DNA of 64,000 nucleotides from Chitinophaga silvisoli (GTDB taxonomy: Bacteria > Bacteroidota > Bacteroidia > Chitinophagales > Chitinophagaceae): positions 32,359 to 96,358 of the forward strand of contig NZ_QTJV01000020.1 in NCBI RefSeq assembly GCF_003412465.1, read 5' to 3'. Made by a program: the position numbers and the translations under genes. Each line of letters starts with the position of its first letter. Within the stretch, counting starts at the first letter, position 1. The notes below the pieces were generated by a model. It saw only the letters and a list, made by a program, of their open reading frames with translations. It was not told where the DNA came from and ran no database searches. Positions 35,099 to 43,399 of this stretch are shown one piece after another.

Positions 35099-35926
35099 GT
35101 GACACGCTGGGAAAGAACTGCGCTTACATTTATTAGTCAGACGAGTGATTGGGACAGGAACCTGGATGCCACTTCATTCATTCCCTTCAGCATCTCATTG
35201 CTCCGGGAATTGTTTGGTGCCTACATCTCACTGCAACTTGACTTCGAGGATGCTTATACCGCCAAAGTAAAAGCAGCGACCCCGTCATATCTGAATGACC
35301 TGATCCTGAACCCGGGGCCAATCATAGCATTGCTGGAGCAGCATTATTATAAGGCGATTTACTGGTCTCAGATCTCTGAAAGGAATGCCTTCGAGGAATT
35401 ATTTCAGGCGCTTTCTTCGGCCGTTATATTGCCTGTAAAAGGGCATGGTGTGAATGCTGTGATCCTCTTTGGCTGGAGTGAACCGCAGTCATTTGATGCC
35501 AGTGCAAGGGAATGCCTGGAGATCATCCAGGCCCGTTTAAAAGAGATCTTACAGCAGTCCCATACCCAGCGGATCGTAAATAATACCATGTCCCGCTTTA
35601 CGGCCATCATGCATGCGATGCCACAGGCAATGGTGTTCATTGGGAATGATGGTCATTCCGGTTGGGTCAACACCGCTGCCGCCAGCCTTTTACAATTAGA
35701 TCGTTCCGGAGAGCAGCCGCCTCATGTATTGTCAGCCGTAATGGGACAGTTGATCAACAGTGCGGAAAATAAAGAGATCATTACTAAAGAGGCCATGCAA
35801 TTGTTTATGTCTCCTGCCAATAAAATGAAGGATATGAAGTGGGAGATCCCGGGCAATACACTATTGGTATCCTGCATGCCGGTAGATGGAATCGGTCGCC
35901 TCTGGGAATTCAAACAAATCTTTTAG
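35099..35926 (+). CDS. GAF/PAS sensor protein, no output domain, GTG start
   Basis: Second gene of the RsbQ-like operon. There is no ATG near the 5' end, and the first codon is a GTG at 35099, 13 bases after the hydrolase stop. Residues about 10-155 look like a GAF-type domain; residues about 160-275 form a PAS-like domain (FTAIMHAMPQAMVFIGNDGHSGWVNTAAASLLQL...LLVSCMPVDGIGRLWEFKQIF). In Bacillus RsbP the PAS domain is followed by a PP2C phosphatase; here the protein ends at the PAS, with a stop at 35924 and no catalytic domain. It may sense a product of the hydrolase and act through another protein. Not a visible frameshift. Confidence 0.7.
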   Translation: MTRWERTALTFISQTSDWDRNLDATSFIPFSISLLRELFGAYISLQLDFEDAYTAKVKAATPSYLNDLILNPGPIIALLEQHYYKAIYWSQISERNAFEELFQALSSAVILPVKGHGVNAVILFGWSEPQSFDASARECLEIIQARLKEILQQSHTQRIVNNTMSRFTAIMHAMPQAMVFIGNDGHSGWVNTAAASLLQLDRSGEQPPHVLSAVMGQLINSAENKEIITKEAMQLFMSPANKMKDMKWEIPGNTLLVSCMPVDGIGRLWEFKQIF

Positions 35927-35965
35927 TTCCTGACCTGCTATTAAAGCCGGCTATTATAGCATCTC

Positions 35966-36002
35966 AAAAAAAGCGCTTTCGCCGTTGGTGAAAGCGCTTT
36001 TT
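35966..36002. terminator. Bidirectional terminator
   Basis: Stem AAAAAGCGCTTTC/GAAAGCGCTTTTT between the convergent GAF/PAS and hydrolase genes; each arm holds the palindrome AAAGCGCTTT. Confidence 0.9.
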
Positions 36003-36018
36003 AAAATAAATAAAATTA

Positions 36019-38424
36019 TTAATTAATAATCTCATCCTTCGCACTCAACTTCCACTCATTATCATAAAACCCTGCCGTCTTCACCTCCGTTTCAACCCCC
36101 TTCAGCAACTCCGCAGAGAAAATCATATAATCCGGGAACCCACTTCCGCCCGCAAAATACTGGTTCGCCTCCGCAGCCCGCATTCCCTTCAGTCCCGTAC
36201 CGCCAATTACCGCCACCGCAGCCACCTTACTGTCCATTCTCGGGTACATAAAATACCCCGCCAGCGCATCTCCTGTATAAAGCTTATCACCCACGGTGAT
36301 CTTCCCCCTGCTCATCTGCACCGGCGAATTTTTCATCAGCAATGCATAGGCCTTATTCGTCGTCGCATTCCCATAAATAATCACCCCTCTATCCGCATAA
36401 TCACCAGCCTTGAAATCCTTATCCGCCACAATATCTACCGCACCATTTCCCCTGTAATACCAGGTCTCCGCATCATACCTCGCCTTGTTCAATGACCATG
36501 CATTTTCCTCCACTGTACCCGCCGTGCCATACACAAATACCATCCTGTGATTGAATGCTTCTTTCAGCGTACCATTCCTTACAATACCCTTATCTGTCTC
36601 CGCAGGCGCTTTCCCTATACGCCACCCGGCACCATGTTCCAGGTACAATGTTTTTTCTCCACCGGCATATTTAATAGTCTGTCCGTCCAGCACAATATCT
36701 CCTGCAAAATCGTTCAGGTCCAAAGCAAGCACAGCTACGTTTGCTGTAGTACCACTGATCGTATTGCCTGTACGGCGCAACTGCACCCTGCTATACTCCA
36801 GCGCATGCTGCTGCTGCAATACCTGTACCCAGTGGTACTTAGAAGAAATCGCCGTACTCGCCGTCGTAAAATCTACCACCTTCACACTGCTATCCGCTGG
36901 TATCGTATGCCATTTAAAATAAGAGAATAAAGGACCCCAATCCACACAGGTATCACCATACCAATGCTCGCCACCCGGATATTCATAATAACTGAAATCA
37001 GGATGGAAATCTGCTAAGATCTTTTTCATCTGCCTGGCATAATCTACAGATACCACGCGATCGCTATCACCATGTAAAATGTATACACCACCAGCCTTGT
37101 AGTTATTTACTAATTTAAACGTGTTACTCGGATTGCTTGCTCTCAGCAGGATCGCCTCAGTATTATTCTTTGGAGAATCAGGGATCAATCCATCAGCAGA
37201 ACCATATCCCATCAAGGTCGGGTAGCCTGAGCAGGGAGCAATGGCTGCCCACTTCCCAGGGAAAGTAGCTCCCAGGATCCAGGTACCATGGCCACCCATA
37301 GAGTGCCCTGTCAGGTAGATCCTTTCCGGGTCTGGTTTGAAATCCTGCGTTGCAATATTCAATACTTCCAGTGCATCGAGTCTGCCCCAGTCTTCCCAGT
37401 TGAAGCCACGGGGCCTCCTGTTCGTAGGTGCAGCCAGCACACCCCAGTCTTTATATTTATAAGCATTTGCCTGGTTAATGGCCTGCACTTCTGCCCCATG
37501 TACAGACAGGAACAGGGCCGGCGCTTTCCCGCCAGGATTCAGTTGTGGAGATACTGCGTAGTATTGCACACTGCCATCGATACCACTCACGAAAGTACTG
37601 CTGTAATGCTCGCCCGCACTCACCGTCTTTAAAGCAATTTCTTTATTGTCGATCACTTTATGCTGACTGCTCAGTGCCAGTGCCAGGCTGTTATGATCAC
37701 TGCCTACAGCAGTAGCATCCATCATAAAGCCAACTTTACGTGTAGCCAGTGGCGCTATATCCGGCAGGGTAGTGGTCAAAGTCTTCCCCTGGATCGTGGC
37801 CTTTATCTCCAGGCCTTTCAGGGCTCTGCCTGTTGTATTGATGACAACCACCGCACCCCATAGGCCACTGTTATCCTTGCCTTTCACAATAAATGGCAGG
37901 GTAGAATCTGCTACGCTGATATAAACAGCTTGTTTTGGAAAAGTAAGTTTTGCCCGCAGTCCCTGTCTGCCCCAGCCTCTCAACGTACGAATGTAAAATT
38001 CATTCACACCCTGTTTCAGCTGCACTGGTGTAAACATCCATCCATAACGGTACATGTCACCGGCATGAGGTACGCCGTTTACATATACCATCTGGTGGCC
38101 GCTGATATTTAAGATCGCAGTCTGTGCTTTGGGAGAATTGTAGGTGACATAGAGGTACCCGTTCGTCAATGCTTTTCCGGAGAAAGTGCCATCTTCACCA
38201 GCACTTACCGATTGCCATTTCTCACCATCGAAAGAGTTGCTGCCATTGCCGGGGGCCTGTAACTGCCCCTCGCTGAGGGCATACGCCAGTTGATCCGTAA
38301 ACAAAGCTGTTCTGCCATATTGATGACAGGGGCCGCTCGCCAGGCCTTCTTTAAAAACATATCCATCCTGCGCAAAGAGGGAATTCCCCGCCAATAATGC
38401 CAGGGCTAAAAATAATTGCCGCAT
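36019..38424 (-). CDS. Large secreted alpha/beta hydrolase (prolyl-oligopeptidase/esterase type)
   Basis: The 801-residue product has a signal peptide (MRQLFLALALLAGNSLFAQ). Residues about 20-280 are beta-sandwich-like. A serine-hydrolase domain follows: PALFLSVHGAEVQ (oxyanion region), RIYLTGHSMGGHGTWILGATFPGKWAAIAPCSGYP (nucleophile elbow, Ser near residue 373), VYILHGDSDRVVSVDYARQM (acid) and GGEHWYGD (histidine). The C-terminal 280 residues form another beta-rich domain. This fits S9-like or acetylesterase-like enzymes that act in the periplasm; whether it cleaves esters or peptides is not clear. Convergent with the GAF/PAS gene. Confidence 0.75.
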   Translation of the reverse strand: MRQLFLALALLAGNSLFAQDGYVFKEGLASGPCHQYGRTALFTDQLAYALSEGQLQAPGNGSNSFDGEKWQSVSAGEDGTFSGKALTNGYLYVTYNSPKAQTAILNISGHQMVYVNGVPHAGDMYRYGWMFTPVQLKQGVNEFYIRTLRGWGRQGLRAKLTFPKQAVYISVADSTLPFIVKGKDNSGLWGAVVVINTTGRALKGLEIKATIQGKTLTTTLPDIAPLATRKVGFMMDATAVGSDHNSLALALSSQHKVIDNKEIALKTVSAGEHYSSTFVSGIDGSVQYYAVSPQLNPGGKAPALFLSVHGAEVQAINQANAYKYKDWGVLAAPTNRRPRGFNWEDWGRLDALEVLNIATQDFKPDPERIYLTGHSMGGHGTWILGATFPGKWAAIAPCSGYPTLMGYGSADGLIPDSPKNNTEAILLRASNPSNTFKLVNNYKAGGVYILHGDSDRVVSVDYARQMKKILADFHPDFSYYEYPGGEHWYGDTCVDWGPLFSYFKWHTIPADSSVKVVDFTTASTAISSKYHWVQVLQQQHALEYSRVQLRRTGNTISGTTANVAVLALDLNDFAGDIVLDGQTIKYAGGEKTLYLEHGAGWRIGKAPAETDKGIVRNGTLKEAFNHRMVFVYGTAGTVEENAWSLNKARYDAETWYYRGNGAVDIVADKDFKAGDYADRGVIIYGNATTNKAYALLMKNSPVQMSRGKITVGDKLYTGDALAGYFMYPRMDSKVAAVAVIGGTGLKGMRAAEANQYFAGGSGFPDYMIFSAELLKGVETEVKTAGFYDNEWKLSAKDEIIN

Positions 38425-38560
38425 AAAATTGATTTATATGCAACAAAATAGAAAGCAGGCTGAAGAAATGCATGTAGTATTTTGCCTGGTAAGGGTGTAA
38501 TTTGAAGAGCGGTAATATTGGGGTGTTCTGTGGGCAATCAGATTCCTGCCCGGGTGCAAT

Positions 38561-38633
38561 CAAAGCCTCATACGTTGCCATTGCCTCTATCATTGCGGTA
38601 CCATTGTCTGCCATCATCCTGCCATCACGGTAC
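38561..38633. repeat. Degenerate tandem ATGGTACCG repeat at the lipid kinase 3' end
   Basis: On the minus strand ATGGTACCG occurs in the last codons of the lipid kinase (Met-Val-Pro before its stop at 38625) and again about 32 bases downstream, each followed by imperfect ATGGCA-rich DNA. The two units agree only partly, so this is a weak call. Confidence 0.35.
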
Positions 38634-39488
38634 CATCACCTGCAATGCCTTCGCCATAATCTCTGCCTTCACATTTTTCACTTTCCCCAGGTATTCCCCA
38701 TCCACCTGGAAATGCGCCTTCCTTCTTGTTGATATCGTCACCTGGTCTGCCTGTATCACCTCCGTCTTCTTAGGGTCAAATGGCTTGAATTGCCTGATCA
38801 TCTTCAACAACTCCCACAAAGAAAGCCGCCTGATAACCACCACTTCAAACAATCCATCGCTGAGATTGCCATCCGGGTTGATACTCACCCCTGTTCCATA
38901 CCTCCTGGCATTGGCCAGCACGATCATAAATGCTACCCTGGACAGCGATACCTGTGCATTCCTGATCTCCACCTGCATGGACTGCCTTTGCCACAAAGTT
39001 TTAAAAGAAGAAAGTGCATAGCCCAGTTTGCCCCGCGTACCGCCCTGCTCAAAGTTTTTTACCAGCAGGGCGTTGAGACCCAGGTCACCCAGGTGAATAC
39101 AAATCTCCTGCTGGTTAATGCGGATGGCATCGATCACCTGTATCTTTCCTTCCAGCACCACCTGCATGGCCTGTTCAAAATTCTCCGGTACAGACAGTTC
39201 AGTTGCCATTCCATTGGCAGAGCCGGCAGGAATAATACCCATGGGGAGCCGGGTGTGCAGTAGTTGTTCTGCTACTGCCTTCACGGTACCATCACCTCCT
39301 ACAGCAACCACGCGATCCGGATGCCAGTGCCGGATTTTTTTTTTCAGCTCCTGCCCAGAAGCAGGGCCCTCGAATTTGCAAATTTCAATCGTTTCTTCCC
39401 GGTCTTTAAAAAAATTCCTGATCAATGTGCCATGATCGGCCTTCTTTTTGCCGCCGGAAACTGGATTGATCACAAAGAGTAGCCGCAT
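38625..39488 (-). CDS. Diacylglycerol kinase-like lipid kinase (YegS/BmrU type)
   Basis: The 287-residue product opens MRLLFVINPVSGGKKK and has the catalytic GGDGT (residues 64-68), followed by LPMGIIPAGSANGMATELSVP, the P-loop-free nucleotide and lipid binding region of the DagK/YegS family. The C-terminal half holds beta strands with LSDGLFEVVVIRR and HFQVDGEYLG, family blocks. Such cytoplasmic, membrane-associated enzymes phosphorylate diacylglycerol or sphingoid or phosphatidylglycerol lipids with ATP. It is divergent from an App1-type phosphatase with only 42 bases between the starts, suggesting joint control of a phosphatidate-type pool. Confidence 0.88.
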   Translation of the reverse strand: MRLLFVINPVSGGKKKADHGTLIRNFFKDREETIEICKFEGPASGQELKKKIRHWHPDRVVAVGGDGTVKAVAEQLLHTRLPMGIIPAGSANGMATELSVPENFEQAMQVVLEGKIQVIDAIRINQQEICIHLGDLGLNALLVKNFEQGGTRGKLGYALSSFKTLWQRQSMQVEIRNAQVSLSRVAFMIVLANARRYGTGVSINPDGNLSDGLFEVVVIRRLSLWELLKMIRQFKPFDPKKTEVIQADQVTISTRRKAHFQVDGEYLGKVKNVKAEIMAKALQVMVP

Positions 39489-39530
39489 AGGTTGCTATTT
39501 GTATCCTGTTAATGCAAAATCAGCGCCTGA

Positions 39531-40520
39531 ATGACAGCATGGAATAAAATTCTACATTGGATCGGCATGGAGGGTCGCCCTCACATCAGGGTATACAATG
39601 GATTTGGAGGGGCAGAATACCTCGAAATATACGGTCATGTACTCGCTATAGGACCACGACCCCTTACGCGCTACAGCCGCTTCTTCCTGTTGAATATGTT
39701 TGCCCTCCTGCGCCTCTTCTGGGTAAAACCCTTAGCCGGTATCCCGGTGATGCTGGAATGGGAGGGGATGCCAGTCACAGCTATAACCGAGAAAGATGGC
39801 TTTTTTCACTTACAATGGCAGCCAGTCACCATGCCGGCAGCCGGTAAATATAATGTACAGGTAAAAATCATGAATGTAGCGGATTCCCCTGTTTCCGAAG
39901 CAACTGGTGTAGTTATTATTCCACATCATACGCAATATGGCTGTATCTCTGATATAGATGATACATTCCTCGTATCTCATTCCGCGAAGATTATTAAACG
40001 CCTGCAGGTCTTATTTACCCGCAATGCCCGCACCCGCAAACCCTTCGAAGGTGTAGTCAGGCATTACCGCTTATTAAGTCATCACAATAATCCCTTCTTT
40101 TACGTATCCAGCAGCGAATGGAACCTCTATGCATATATCAGGGAATTCATCCGTTACAATGGCTTGCCGGATGGCGTGTTTTTATTGAACCAGTTAAAGC
40201 CACTCAGGCAATTACTGAAAAGCGGGCAAAATAAACACCGGACAAAGTTCACCCGCATCACCCGTATCCTCAAGCACTATCCTGATATGCGCTTTATATT
40301 ACTCGGCGATGATACCCAGGAAGACCCTAATATTTACAAGGCCCTGGTCGATCACTTCGGTGCACAGATCATAGCTGTCTATCTCCGAAAAGTGCGCGAC
40401 AGCAAAGCGGTCGCTACCCGCGAAGTCGTGCAGGCCATACAGGATAAAGGAATCGCTGTATGTTACTTCGAACACAGCGAAGAAGGAATCGCCCATTCCC
40501 AACGCATAGGCTTAATATAA
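39531..40520 (+). CDS. App1-family (DUF2183) phosphatidate phosphatase-like protein
   Basis: The 329-residue product has the HAD-type DxDxT motif SDIDDT (Asp141 and Asp143), then TFLVSHSAKIIKRLQVL, FEGVVRHYRLLS, FFYVSSSEWNLYAYIREFI and GDDTQEDPNIY, all as in the catalytic domain of yeast App1 phosphatidate phosphatase. The N-terminal 130 residues contain a beta-sandwich (VMLEWEGMPVTAITEKDGFFHLQW) also usual in this family. It would remove phosphate from phosphatidate-like lipids, opposing the neighbouring lipid kinase. The divergent arrangement with a 42-base spacer may couple their expression. Specificity is inferred, not shown. Confidence 0.85.
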   Translation: MTAWNKILHWIGMEGRPHIRVYNGFGGAEYLEIYGHVLAIGPRPLTRYSRFFLLNMFALLRLFWVKPLAGIPVMLEWEGMPVTAITEKDGFFHLQWQPVTMPAAGKYNVQVKIMNVADSPVSEATGVVIIPHHTQYGCISDIDDTFLVSHSAKIIKRLQVLFTRNARTRKPFEGVVRHYRLLSHHNNPFFYVSSSEWNLYAYIREFIRYNGLPDGVFLLNQLKPLRQLLKSGQNKHRTKFTRITRILKHYPDMRFILLGDDTQEDPNIYKALVDHFGAQIIAVYLRKVRDSKAVATREVVQAIQDKGIAVCYFEHSEEGIAHSQRIGLI

Positions 40521-40564
40521 GATATTGATTTCAGGCATGTTAATTGTGCGTAAGGCAGGGTTTT

Positions 40565-41296
40565 ATGAGAAGTATTAACGTCACAATATTCATCTTGTTT
40601 TTTTGCGGAACAGCCTTTGCTCAGTTCAGCGATTCAATACATTACTATGGAAAATTCGCGTCTACAGGCTCTATCAACCAGACTAACGAAGGCAATTCCT
40701 ATTTGCTGAGCAATATGTTTAAAGTAGGCGTGAGCAAAAAGAAAATAGTCCTGAATGGCTCTGGCAGCTGGGTGTACGGACAATCGAACGGTGAGCTCAC
40801 TAACAATGATTTCTCCTCTTCGCTTGACTTCAGTCTCTTCCGTGCAGTGAGACAAATTTATTACTGGGGATTGGCTAACTATGATAAAAGTTTCTCGCTG
40901 AAAATTAATGACCGTTTCCAGGCAGGTGCAGGTATAGCTTATAATTTCCTCGACAGGAAAACGACCTATCTCTCCGTCAGTGACGGGTTTATCTGGGAAA
41001 AGGGGGACCTCTTCATAGAAGATACGATTCACGATGTTTACGATGCGGTGCGCAACTCTTTTCGTGTATCATATAAGTTTGTATTTAAGGAATTGATCAC
41101 AATAGATGGCACACATTTTTTCCAGCCGAATATTACTGATATCAGTGATTACAACCTGAAGTCTGTGAATAGTATTGCGTTTAATCTGAGAAAGTGGTTA
41201 GCAATTACAGCGTCGATGACCTATAATAAAGTGACGCGAACGGGGAGGGAGAACTTGCTGTTTACATATGGGTTAACACTGGAAAAATATTTCTGA
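40565..41296 (+). CDS. DUF481-type outer membrane beta-barrel protein
   Basis: The ATG at 40565 gives a signal peptide (MRSINVTIFILFFCGTAFAQ); a TTG seven codons upstream is unlikely. The mature protein is a run of amphipathic beta strands with alternating aromatic residues, as in DUF481/YdiY-like proteins, and ends in an aromatic closing strand (LFTYGLTLEKYF), the outer membrane sorting signal for beta-barrels. 243 residues suggest a barrel of about 12 strands. Function unknown; a lipid or osmotic role is sometimes proposed for the family. It follows the App1 gene by 44 bases and may be co-transcribed with it. Confidence 0.75.
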   Translation: MRSINVTIFILFFCGTAFAQFSDSIHYYGKFASTGSINQTNEGNSYLLSNMFKVGVSKKKIVLNGSGSWVYGQSNGELTNNDFSSSLDFSLFRAVRQIYYWGLANYDKSFSLKINDRFQAGAGIAYNFLDRKTTYLSVSDGFIWEKGDLFIEDTIHDVYDAVRNSFRVSYKFVFKELITIDGTHFFQPNITDISDYNLKSVNSIAFNLRKWLAITASMTYNKVTRTGRENLLFTYGLTLEKYF

Positions 41297-41322
41297 GGTC
41301 CGCTCATAGGCGAACCTCAGAA
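41291..41322. terminator. Bidirectional terminator hairpin
   Basis: A 9-bp stem TTCTGAGGT/ACCTCAGAA that overlaps the stop codon of the DUF481 gene and lies between convergent genes; U-tracts are weak. Confidence 0.65.
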
Positions 41323-41329
41323 AGTATCA

Positions 41330-42622
41330 TTATTTCACAGCCTGTTGTGGCTTCGGCTTATGCTTCTTAGGTGCATTTACATGTCCCTGCCTGTTCCTGT
41401 GGAACCCGCCACCGCCGCCTTGCGCCTTTTTCTTCGGCCTGTTCTGCGGCATAGGCACTTTTACAGCTTCCATGCCTACCAGTGCATCATGGAAAGGCTG
41501 GTCTTTCACAACAGGAATTTCCCTGTTGATCAGTTTCAGAATATCCTTCAGGAATGGTTTTTCTTCTTCTTCGCAGAATGAAATCGCGATACCATTGGCA
41601 CCTGCACGACCGGTACGGCCTATTCTGTGCACATAGGTTTCCGGTACATTCGGCAGTTCGAAGTTCACCACATGCGTCAGGTCGTCGATATCGATCCCTC
41701 TCGCCGCAATATCGGTAGCCACCAGTACGCGTGTCTGGCGTGTCTTGAAATTACTTAGCGCACGTTGCCTTGCATTCTGTGATTTATTACCATGAATCGC
41801 TTCGGCAGTGATGCCTACGCGTACCAGGTCTTTCACCACCCTGTCAGCGCCGTGTTTGGTACGGGCAAATACGAGCAGGGTTTTGATCGCATCATCTTTC
41901 AGGATATGTTGCAGCAGGTGGCGTTTATCCTGTTTCTTCACGTAGTATACTGACTGTGTGATGGTGTCAGCAGTAGAAGAAACGGGCGTTACTTCCACTT
42001 TCGCCGGATTTCTCAGGATCATGGCAGCCAGTTTCTGAATTTCCGGCGGCATGGTCGCGGAGAAGAACAAGGTCTGCCTGTTTTCAGGCAGCTTGATGAT
42101 CACGCGCTGTACATCGTGTACAAAGCCCATATCCAGCATACGGTCAGCTTCATCCAGCACAAAGAATTTAATATCCCTGAGCGTGACAATATTCTGACTG
42201 ATCAGATCGAGCAGGCGGCCCGGAGTGGCCACTAAAATATCTACACCTCTGCGAAGGGCTTCTACCTGTGGTACCTGGGATACACCTCCAAATATAACCT
42301 GGTGTTTCAGGGGCAGGTGTTTACCATAAGCCTGCAGGCTTTCCTGGATCTGTATTGCCAGTTCGCGGGTAGGAGTGAGGATTAAAGCACGGATGGGTCT
42401 GGGGCCTTTTTGAACGGCAGGCGTAGTTTCAGCCAGCAGTTGCAGTAATGGAATGGCAAAAGCAGCGGTTTTACCCGTACCGGTCTGGGCACAACCCAGC
42501 AGGTCTCTTTTGTCCAATACATATGGAATAGATTGTTGCTGTATAGGGGTTGGCTCAGAATAACCTTCTTCTTTCAACGCCTTCAGCACGGGCTCAATGA
42601 GCCTCAATTGTTCGAATGACAA
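41330..42622 (-). CDS. DEAD-box RNA helicase (RhlE-like)
   Basis: The 430-residue product shows all DEAD-box motifs: Q motif PTPIQQQSIP, motif I AQTGTGKT, Ia and Ib PTRELAIQ and TPGRL, motif II DEAD, motif III SAT, and motif VI HRIGRTGRAG. The C-terminal tail (residues 390-430) is Lys/Arg/Gly/Gln-rich (GGGGGFHRNRQGH and KPKPQQ) and would bind RNA non-specifically. RhlE-type helicases unwind RNA during ribosome assembly and mRNA decay and are often induced by cold. Lone gene; a 22-bp tandem repeat lies in its leader. Confidence 0.92.
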   Translation of the reverse strand: MSFEQLRLIEPVLKALKEEGYSEPTPIQQQSIPYVLDKRDLLGCAQTGTGKTAAFAIPLLQLLAETTPAVQKGPRPIRALILTPTRELAIQIQESLQAYGKHLPLKHQVIFGGVSQVPQVEALRRGVDILVATPGRLLDLISQNIVTLRDIKFFVLDEADRMLDMGFVHDVQRVIIKLPENRQTLFFSATMPPEIQKLAAMILRNPAKVEVTPVSSTADTITQSVYYVKKQDKRHLLQHILKDDAIKTLLVFARTKHGADRVVKDLVRVGITAEAIHGNKSQNARQRALSNFKTRQTRVLVATDIAARGIDIDDLTHVVNFELPNVPETYVHRIGRTGRAGANGIAISFCEEEEKPFLKDILKLINREIPVVKDQPFHDALVGMEAVKVPMPQNRPKKKAQGGGGGFHRNRQGHVNAPKKHKPKPQQAVK

Positions 42623-42698
42623 AATCTTATATTTTTAATGATAAATATTTTTGGTAAGGCTATCAATGCAAGTTTGATACGTTACCCGCCTTACTCGC

Positions 42699-42742
42699 AA
42701 GCCAATAGAGGAAAAGAAACAAGCCTATAGAGGAAGAGAATA
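42699..42742. repeat. Two-copy 22-bp tandem repeat in the helicase leader
   Basis: Units at 42699-42720 and 42721-42742 share AAGCC-ATAGAGGAA-AGAA with 18 of 22 positions matching. They lie about 80 bases upstream of the DEAD-box helicase start on its strand. Confidence 0.6.
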
Positions 42743-42781
42743 AAAGTAATGCAAAGGTACGTCAAATAATTTAAATGCTCC

Positions 42782-43195
42782 TCAGCTTAGTTTTTCCATC
42801 ATCCTTTCCGGGTTTTCCACCACGACAAAACCTGCTTTTTCATAGAGAGAATGCGCATCTTTGGTCACTAATCCCCATCGTTTCAGTGTTTGCAATTCAG
42901 GATGTGACATGATAGAAGACAGCAGCATTTTGCCGAGGCCATGTCCTCTGTGGGTCTCTGTGATAAAGACATCCATCAACCAACCGAAGATGGTGTAATC
43001 AGTGATTACTCTTGCAAAACCCACCTGTTTGCCGGAACCGGCGTACACACCAAAGCAGAGAGAATGCGCGATAGACTGCTTTACCGCATCCATAGTACGA
43101 TCTTTGGCCCAATAGGAACGTTTACTTAAGTATTCATGGATCATGGGAAGATCCAGGCGTGATTGATCAGTAGATACAAAGAAAGGGTTATCCAT
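42782..43195 (-). CDS. GNAT-family N-acetyltransferase
   Basis: The 137-residue product contains the acetyl-CoA binding signature VFITETHRGHGLGKMLLSSIMSHP (motif A, Arg/Gln-x-x-Gly-x-Gly/Ala) and the C-terminal LVTKDAHSLYEKAGF. The N-terminus has the substrate-side helix SYWAKDRTMDAVKQSIAHS. It acetylates an unknown amine. Cytoplasmic, typical length. Lone gene. Confidence 0.88.
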   Translation of the reverse strand: MDNPFFVSTDQSRLDLPMIHEYLSKRSYWAKDRTMDAVKQSIAHSLCFGVYAGSGKQVGFARVITDYTIFGWLMDVFITETHRGHGLGKMLLSSIMSHPELQTLKRWGLVTKDAHSLYEKAGFVVVENPERMMEKLS

Positions 43196-43260
43196 ACATC
43201 AAATGTAAGGGTAGTTTTGTAGTTTGAATTAATTTTCCACTAACAACAAAAAAACGGCTT

Positions 43261-43308
43261 ATCTATAGGCTTTTAAATCTGTAGGCTGGCGAATCTGCAG
43301 GCCTTTGA
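43261..43308. repeat. Three-copy 16-bp tandem repeat
   Basis: ATCT(A/G)(T/C)AGGC(T/C) begins at 43261, 43277 and 43293, exactly 16 bases apart, upstream of the SUFU-domain gene (ATG at 43400). Confidence 0.7.
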
Positions 43309-43399
43309 GCGAAGCTGATTAGCTATACAATCCCGGAAACAATCAAACAACAATACGACTGGTGTTACATGTTTGAAGATAAGTATATATCTTGCGATT

